A stretch of 64,000 nucleotides of DNA from positions 558,001 to 622,000 of the forward strand of contig JANUWF010002066.1 of the NCBI GenBank assembly GCA_026120185.1, in the 5' to 3' direction. The stretch is from Voacanga thouarsii. Lineage: Eukaryota; Streptophyta; Magnoliopsida; Gentianales; Apocynaceae. The notes under the pieces are model-generated. The model was not told the origin of the DNA and did no database searches. It saw nothing but the letters and a program-made list of their open reading frames with translations. Positions within the stretch are counted from its first letter, which is position 1; each line of letters begins with the position of its first letter. Both the position numbers and the translations under genes were made by a program. Below, in pieces: positions 56,808 to 64,000 of the stretch.

Positions 56808-59800
56808 TGTAACACCCTACACCCTAGATACTTAGATAGGGTAGGATGTCGCCCCATCCAAAGGACCAGTGGTCTTTATAAAGAGGTTCAAAAGGAAAAA
56901 AAATAAACTGCTAAATAAAATTAAAGGAATAATCTCATTACATCTGAAAGCAAAACTTATACAAGTCTGGAAATCCAAAACTAACAAATGTCTCTTGAAA
57001 TAAATTCAAAACTTAAATAAATAAATAAACTGGAGTTCATCTCCTAATGCTTCACCCTGCTCAATATAAGCAATCCACTGAAATCATGATATAAAAAAGT
57101 GTGAGATTGACATCTTAGTAAGTCCTATGTGTGCAAGTGTCAATTGTAATCATTTTGTGTATGCAGGTTTATTAAGTAGGGATTAGTAAATGATTCGACA
57201 ATATAGTAACACAATCCATATCATAGTTACCACCATGATAGCTTCCCAATGTATTCTTTCAACAATAGGTAGTGGGGGATCCACGCACTAGGTGAGATAC
57301 TCCTCCATCTCTACACCCAATATTCCGGTTGTCTAATCAGGGTAAACAATGTCCACATGGACCAATATGCTAGCACGGACGGCCTGACTAAGTAGTACCG
57401 TCGCCTCTCCAAGTTGAGTTTATCTTTTGGAGGTGGCCTCCTACCAGAAGACTCACTCTTGTTCTTTAAGGCTAGTACTACTAGCCTACCCTCGCTGAGT
57501 ACTCAACGCTCCCCGGTTAGGGACAGAATCATTTTTCCTTTTTTGAAAGTCTTTGATTAGTTTGATTGCAAAACGTGGTTATTCGTAATAGTATTTTCAA
57601 AATCGTTTGACATTAGTGTAAGAAATTATTTTTGAGGTTGAATAATTAAAATTTAATAAATTTATTTAGAAAGTAAAACATCCACATTTCCAATTCAAGT
57701 ATCACAACAATTCAGTATAACTCATCACTTTTAGTTAACATTTCAATCATTGTGTCAAAACATCATATTGGCATCAATTCCAAATAACATTGTAAAAATT
57801 GCTTGCAAACATATAGCTTGTATGAAAACAGTTATGCAGGGACTTACTTGGATAAATCACAACTAGATCTAACTCAATCGATTACTCTTATTTCCACTCC
57901 TTCCTTATCTAGGGCAAATAATCTCACATTTAGGATTTAGTCATTCCTTCCATTATTTCATACAATATGACTCTTTATGATCTCATTAATCACCTAATCA
58001 ATCCATAGTATCTAAGAACTTTAATTCATTAAATCACATGAACAACTTCCCTTCACCATTCTTTTGATCATAACCATACATCGATCTAAATCAATTCACC
58101 ATACAACAACTCCTATATTAAACTATACGATCATCATAAAAAGCCCCATAAATATTAAAAGATCTCATCTTTGCCTATTTAGCATAGATCTAGATTCATC
58201 ATGACAAGATACATCAATGTCCTATCTCATACATGCTTTGTTTATGGCTTACATCAACATATTCATCAATCTAATTTATTCATACTTTCATGCTAGACTC
58301 CATAAGCATTCGTAAGCCCATATTTTAAAGTTTAGGACTATTTAAATCAGTAAAGATAGGATCTTGATTACCTCTTAGCGATCTAGACTTAAAACACAGC
58401 AACTCCTTGTTGACTAACTTGAGTTCAATCGATGGTTGAAGAGTTTGGTTCGCTTGGATGATCTTGATTGAGTCTCACCAAGGAAGGGATAAAATTAGTC
58501 CCTTCTGGACGCGATTTAAGAAAGGAAAAAGGAAAAGAATGGAGTAAGAGATGAATGGAAGATTTGAAGTTTAATTGCCTTGTAGAGAGTTTCAGTTTTG
58601 GCTTTGTTTTTGGGGTAAGCTGTCCGAAATTTGGTGTAGGATGTAGGCTATTTGTTTCATGTATTTGAGGGGCTGAGAGGGTAGAAATTTCATGGTTTTC
58701 TATATAGGGAAGTCTAGGGTTTTATGTTCAGGTGGTTGGAGGAGTTTTACCTTGCTATGGTTTCTTGATCACAAGAGAAAAATTGTATTGCTTTGGTTCT
58801 TCTATGGCTGCCGAAAATTGGACAGAGATTTAGGGTTGATTGCTACTGTATTTTTGCAGCTTAGGGTGGCCGAAATTCTGGATAGAAAAGGAGAAGAAAT
58901 CTGATTGGTTTTGGTCTTTATAGTGGTGAAAATAAGAGAGGAAAAGTGAGCCTTTGTGTAGTCGTATTTTTTCTTGATAACTCGAGAGGTTTTTGTGCAG
59001 GTTTTTGGCTAAAAATTTCCTGTAGAATAGAGCTTATGGTGGCCAAAATTCTGAAGGTATTGGACAGGAAATTTTGGTATTTTTTTGGAGCTAAAGCCAA
59101 GTCCTAATTGGTTAAGGTTTTCTTGGTTAACCCTAGTTAGGTTTTGGGGAGTTTTAGGTAAGTTATTTTACCCTATGTGTGGCGGCAGCTATGAGAGAAT
59201 TTTCCAGAAAATCATAAAAATAAATTAAGTTATCTATTTAGGAAATAGTTTAATTAATTCCCCATATTAATTGGGAAATTTTTAAATAGCTATTAATTAT
59301 TTATTTGGTAAGAAAAAATCTAGTTTCCTAATCCTTTGTAACTACCGAAATTCCTCTTCCTTTTCCTTCAAAATTTCGAAAATCTTGGACTTAATCCAAG
59401 AGATAAATACTTCATTTAAATTCAGTTCTTAGCCTTTTATTTTCTAAAAAAAAATATTATTTGAAAAAAAATAAAATATGGAGATTTATCTCCTTGAAAA
59501 CAATACCTATATAAACTCATATATTTTATCTCCTAATATATTACTTAGATATAGCTTTTAAAAATCTAGATTAGTAATCTTTAAAATTCTCTAAAAGGTT
59601 ATGATAAGATATTAGAAATAAAAATTTAATTTATTCTCAAATATTTTATAAAATAATTTCCAAGATAAATCACACTCCTAATTTTTTTAGGAAATTAGTT
59701 TCCAAGGTGGCAGCAACCTTAAGGATTTCGGCCAAAGCTAGGAAAAATTAGCGAAGAAGGAAAATAAAAGAAAGGAAAGGATTTCAAATAGTTAGGATTC

Positions 59801-60111
59801 GAACTCAGGCCCATCAAGAATTAATGCCAAGCTTTGTCCAATAAACTACATTAATCCTTGGTAAATATTCTGCTAATATATTTCCTTGATTTCTACTCAC
59901 TTGCTTCATTCTTTTTCTAATAAATTCTTCTCAATAAAATAAAACTCAACTAACTCAAATAACACAACTACTTCAAGAACAAATCAATGCATGTAACCAC
60001 ACACTGATATTTTCATGAAAAATAGTTCAAATCATCAAATGTTGTATAAAACGATATGACATGCATGACATTTCCCCACATGCTAAAGGTGGTCTAATAT
60101 GGGGTATTACA
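56808..60111 (-). repeat. 3' LTR of gypsy element (3,304 bp)
   Basis: On the minus strand starts TGTAATACCCC (60111) and ends GTAGGGTGTTACA (56808). Preceded by the purine tract AAGGGGAAGAGGATGCA. CTGTA at 56803-56807 is the likely target duplication. Open frames inside (for example 58692-58904) have no domain. Confidence 0.9.
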
Positions 60112-60132
60112 TGCATCCTCTTCCCCTTAAGA
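60112..60132 (-). promoter_or_regulatory. Polypurine tract of gypsy element
   Basis: Minus strand TTAAGGGGAAGAGGATGCA directly before the 3' LTR. Confidence 0.8.
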
Positions 60133-60164
60133 GAATTTCGTCCCGAAATTCAGGGCACTAAACT

Positions 60165-61440
60165 TCTAAAGTAAGTTCGGATACTTCCTCTTCACCTATT
60201 CTTCAGTCTCCCATGTTGCATCCTGAGCACCATGATATTCCCATAAGATCTTTACCATAGGTATTTATATATTCCTCAATGTCTTGACACTACGATCTAA
60301 AAACTTAATTGGTTTCTCCACATAACTCAAGTTAGGCTATATGATCAAGGGTTCCTCATTCAATACATGCTCTGGGTCAGGGTTATATTTCTTCAATTGG
60401 GACGTATAGAACACGTCGTGAATTCTAGTTAACCCTTCTAGTAGCTCCAACCGGTATGCTACGGGTTCAATCCTTTCAATCACTAGAAAAGGCCCTAAAT
60501 ATCTAGGACTTAACTTCCCTCCTTTAGGATGCTTTAGAATTCCTCTGCTAGGCGTTATCTTTAAAAATGTTTGATCTCCCACTTGAAACTCTAACTCCCT
60601 TCTATTATCGGCATAACTCTTCTGTCGGCTCTGTGTGACTTTCAGTCTCTCCCTTATCATTTTTACCTCGTCTGACATTTCCTCAATATTAACCTCCCCA
60701 AACTTGCTGATTTGTCCATCCTCAGTCCAACCCCAATACAAGGGTACCTGACATTTTTGTCCATACAATGCCTCATACGGTGCCATTCCAATTGATGCCT
60801 GGTGACTATTATTGTTGGCCAACTTAGCGTAAGGAATGCAATCCAACCACTTATCTCCAAAATCCAATACGCAAGCCCTAAGCATATCCTTCAAAATCTG
60901 GATAACTCTTTCGGATTGTCCATTTGTCTGTGGATGAGTAGAAGTACTAAGCTTTAGAGTCTTTCCCATTAATTCTTAAAATTTGGTCCAAAATCTGGAA
61001 GTAAATCTGGGATCCCTATCAGATACAATACTTGTCGGTACACCATGCAATTTAATCACTTTGCAAATATATGTCTTGGCCAATTTGTCCATAGAATCCT
61101 TCATATTTACTGGAATGAAATGAGTTATCTTGGTCAACCTATCAACCACAACCCACACAGCATCCTTCAACGTTTTAGACAATGGTAACCCAGTAACAAA
61201 GTCCATTGTTACCTCTTGCCACTTCCACTTGGGAATAGGCAATGTCTGCAGCAATCCAGTTGGCCTCTTATGCTCCGTTTTAACTTTCTGGCACATCAGA
61301 CAAGTAGAGACGTATCGCACCACATCTCTTTTCATTTCCGGCCACCAGTAGGCCTTTTTTAAATCTTGGTACACCTTTATTTCTCCCAGATGAATAGAAT
61401 ACTTGTTCTTGTGAGCCTCATCCATTATCTTCCTCTTCAA
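60165..61440 (-). pseudogene. Gypsy integrase and chromodomain
   Basis: Zinc-binding segment HKNKYSIHLGEIKVYQ with CLMCQK (61410-61290; the usual HPG reads HLG); core with Asp in VTMDFVTGLP (61205), Asp in VSDRDPRF (61020) and Glu in HPQTNGQSERV (60925), so all three catalytic acids are kept; C-terminal region YLGPFLVIERI (60505). After a stop, a chromodomain-like segment ILWEYHGAQDATWETEE (about 60245-60195). Chromodomains steer integration toward heterochromatin marks in this family. Stops at about 60975 and after 60337. Confidence 0.9.
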
Positions 61441-63127
61441 TATGGGGTCGTCTGGTACACAGTCGGTCTCGGAAGTACACTACTCTCGCTCCACCCGTCC
61501 GAAACTCCTTATTCCCTCTCTTCACTTCCTTTGCCTTGAAGGTCTGAAACTCTTAGTTATTCTGTTGAGCCTCACCAATATCCCGTTTTAGTTCAGGCTC
61601 TAATCTCATGTTGCTCAACCTAATTTTTCCTTCTCCCACTTCTGCCTCTTTTCCCAAGATTTCTTGTACTATCTAAACCTCTTGCACCCTCAAGCTAGTC
61701 ATCCTCACATTCCGAATTAGTGCATCGGCTAACACATTCGCTTTCCTTAGGTGGAAGTTAATCGGACACTTATACTCCTCCGAGAACTCCATTCACCTCC
61801 TCTACCTTAGGTTCAAGTCTTTTTGCGTAAATATGTACTTCAGGCTCTTATAATCCGTGAAGACTTCATATTCCGCTCCATATAAATAGTGTTGCCATTT
61901 CTTTAAACCAAACACTATCGCCGCCAAATCTAAGTCGTGCATTGGATAGTTTACCTCATGCAGCTTCAACTTCCTTAATGCGTAGGCGATAACTTTGCTA
62001 TCTTGCATCAGCACCGCCCTTAGTCCTTTCTTAGAGGCATCCATATACAAGGAATAAGCCTTACCCTCTTTAGGTAGGCTCAACACTAGTGCTGTCATTA
62101 ATCTCCTCTTAAGCTCTTGAAAGCTTTTCTCGCACTTATCATTCCAGACGTATGGCACATCCTTCCTTAGCAATTGGGTCATTGGCATTGCCAGTGTAGA
62201 GAAGTTCTTAATAAAGTGGCGGTAATATCCTGCCAATCCAAGGAAACTCCTGATCTCGGTTACGATCTCTGGTTGTTTCCAATTGGAGACAGCCTCGGCC
62301 TTCGATGGATTTACCTTGATTCTATCTTTGGATATCACGTGACCAAGAAAAGCCACTGAGTCCAACCAAAATTCGCATTTGCTAAACTTAGCATAGAGCT
62401 TATGCTTCTTCAACTTCTCCAATACCAACTTCAAATACTCTACATACTCCTCAGGACTCTTCGAGTAAATCAGAATATCATCAATGGACACTACTACAAA
62501 CTTATCCAGGTACGGTTAAAAAACCCTATGCATAAGGTCCATAAAAACGGCGGATACATTAGTTACTCCGAACGGCATCACCACAAATTCGTAGTGCCCA
62601 TATCTAGTGTTAAAAGCCATATTGGGAATATCCTCCTCTTTGATTTGTACCTAGTAATAACCTTGCCGGAGGTCCAACTTGGAGAAGTAACAAGAGCCTT
62701 GCAACTAGTCAAACAACTCGTCAATTAAGGGTAGGGGATACTTGTTCTTGATCGAGAGGTTGTTCAATCCTCTATAGTCTATGCATAACCTCAGCGTCCC
62801 ATCCTTCTTCTTAAAAAACAACACCGGGACTCCCCAAGCTGATGTACTGGGTCTTATATATCCTTACTTAACCAATTCTTCTAACTATTCCTTCAATTCT
62901 TTCAATTCTGCGAGCACCATCCGATAAGAAGTCTTCGAAACCGGCTCCGCTCTAGGAACTAAATCAATGGTAAACTCAATTTCTCGGGAAGGTGGCAGAG
63001 AAGTGAGTTCCGTCGGAAATACATCCGCGAAGTCCTTCACCACCTCGGTGCTTTCCAAGGTATATTGATCCTTGTGCTTATTGATTAGATAAGCTAGATA
63101 TCATACACAATCCTTCTTTAGCATTTT
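61441..63127 (-). pseudogene. Gypsy reverse transcriptase and RNase H
   Basis: RT fingers/palm: [20 protein letters not shown] (about 62825-62765), YFSKLDLRQGYY (62690), VMPFGVTN (about 62570), then [12 protein letters not shown] (62490) with the catalytic Asp pair. Connection [14 protein letters not shown] (62240); RNase [16 protein letters not shown] (62045) and [13 protein letters not shown] (61850), with NFHLRKANVLADAL at about 61740. At least three stops in the RT (for example at about 62706, 62664 and 62521). Inactive as it stands. Confidence 0.9.
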
Positions 63128-63391
63128 CTACGCCTTCGCTCCTGCTATTAAGAATTTCAACTGCCTTATCTTTCGTCCGTTAAACTCTAATACATCGCAT
63201 CCGGGTCTAGCAAACTGCACTGTCTTGGCCTTACAATCCACTCTTGCCCCATGCTTAGCTAACCAGTCCATACCCAGAATCAAATCATAGTCGCCGATGG
63301 GTAGGATTATGAGATCCGCCTTCAAAATCTCCTTTCCCACCATAACATCACACCCCTGAACATCCTTACTCGCATCTCTCTGCCTCTCCAA
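63128..63391 (-). pseudogene. Gypsy protease region
   Basis: 87-codon open stretch with ILPIGDYDLILGMDWLAKHG, the conserved C-terminal part of the gypsy aspartic protease domain (DxILGMDWL). The catalytic DTGA motif should lie upstream and is not found before the sequence changes at about 63440. Partial. Confidence 0.8.
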
Positions 63392-63439
63392 GGGGTGCTA
63401 TCACTAGCATGGTATAAGGTAACTCTACGTCTCGATGCC

Positions 63440-64000
63440 ATCTACTTGCACCCAATACAAGGTTCATTATGGGAAAGTTCATAACATGTAATTGATCAAC
63501 TTATAGATTTAAATTAATTGGTAATGCATTGGAAAATAAATTTCGCTAAGGATGCTCCAAATGAATTATAGAAATCAATGAATCATATTTTTATTAACCA
63601 ATTCCAAATTGGTACAAAATAAAGGAGTATTCCATAGATACCCCTTTTTATTTTTGCTAAACAAAATTCCGAAATAGGGATAAATGCTAAATTAAACAAA
63701 TAAGCAAACATCCCTTTAATAAAATAAAAGATTAAGCACTAAAGATTCTAAAACTCTAAGCATCACTAGAGTCGCTGGAATCCTCAGAAGTCTCTGAAGG
63801 AGGTTCCACTAGCCATCATGCACTACTATTGGCATGATCCACATCGCAGTCTATGTCACAACCGCTTGTAAAACCAAAAGATCTATGCTTCTTCCTAGGC
63901 TACCCCAACATATGCACTTCAGTGTCTCTACCCCTTAGTTTAGCTCTCAACTCTGAATCCCTCAATTTTTCCATGGCTAACATCAGTGCACTCTTAGGCT
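63440..64000 (-). other. Unassigned; open minus-strand frame with acidic serine-rich end
   Basis: No gypsy gag is recognised upstream of the protease. On the minus strand from 64000 a frame reads LAMEKLRDSELRAKLRGRDTE, two stops, then PPSETSEDSSDSSDA and TAG near 63752. It is followed by AT-rich, 3' untranslated-like sequence. It may be the end of another gene or element that joins the gypsy copy near 63440. I do not recognise it. Confidence 0.3.

Larger units (their letters stand above)
56808..63391 (-). mobile_element. Ty3/gypsy retrotransposon with chromodomain, 3' part
   Basis: Minus-strand element: 3' LTR 56808-60111, purine tract, chromodomain, integrase, RNase H/RT and protease up to at least 63391. 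RT before integrase marks Ty3/gypsy. The LTR is related to the solo LTR at 25551-29552. LTR size and ends suggest the Tekay/Del type of chromovirus, which I infer rather than test. The 5' half is missing or lies beyond the window. Confidence 0.9.

Noticed and set aside
1..64000. A complete functional host gene, tRNA or rRNA
   Set aside because: No conserved box sequences, cloverleaf-like segments or intact long coding frames outside transposable elements were found.

Overview
The window is repeat-dense plant nuclear DNA, and I see no intact host gene in it. The plant signatures are Ty1/copia elements with an initiator-Met tRNA primer site, a SIRE-like copia with an extra ORF behind pol, a chromodomain-type Ty3/gypsy element, CACTA (En/Spm) elements with TNP2 and Transposase_24 (PTTA) genes, an RTE-type LINE, a hAT non-autonomous element and a Stowaway-like MITE. 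The base composition is AT-rich with long microsatellites, as expected of intergenic heterochromatin in a flowering plant. The species cannot be named from this. Almost every reading frame is broken by stops or frameshifts.

Layout. 1-1444 is part of a 2-kb LTR, also present as a solo LTR at 50695-52721 in the opposite direction. 1445-2996 plus 13831-15072 is a decayed plant-mobile-domain-like gene carrying an internal 835-bp tandem duplication. It is split by a complete SIRE-like copia element (2997-13825, TSD GTGAT). 15073-17785 is mostly unassigned sequence with a hAT-like end and a Stowaway-like MITE.

17786-55108 holds two CACTA elements, A and B, scrambled by an inversion. A starts at 17786 and has GCGAGGG-type subterminal repeats. 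Its TNP2 is interrupted by a second copia (copia-2), whose 5' LTR itself contains a 4-kb gypsy solo LTR (25551-29552). Inside copia-2, at about 33786, the sequence jumps to the C-terminal tail of the TNP2 of element B. The rest of copia-2, the rest of A and the far end of A lie reversed at 37319-43745. The body of B TNP2 follows at 43746-47060, then an RTE LINE (47670-52928, 19-bp TSD) that contains a 2,027-bp solo LTR, and then the other end of B at 55108.

Reversing the segment from about 33787 to 43745 on paper rejoins copia-2 (LTRs of 1,671 and 1,667 bp, TSD CTAAA), element A (TSD TTT) and element B (TSD CAT), and rejoins the B TNP2 tail to its body. Several independent signals therefore support one roughly 10-kb inversion. 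This is the main result; I found no new gene system.

55422-56807 is the start of a third CACTA element (C) with about 30 TTGGTA-type subterminal repeats and a 177-bp CATA microsatellite. A minus-strand chromodomain-type Ty3/gypsy element (3' LTR 56808-60111, pol 60165-63391) interrupts it. The last 600 bp are unassigned.
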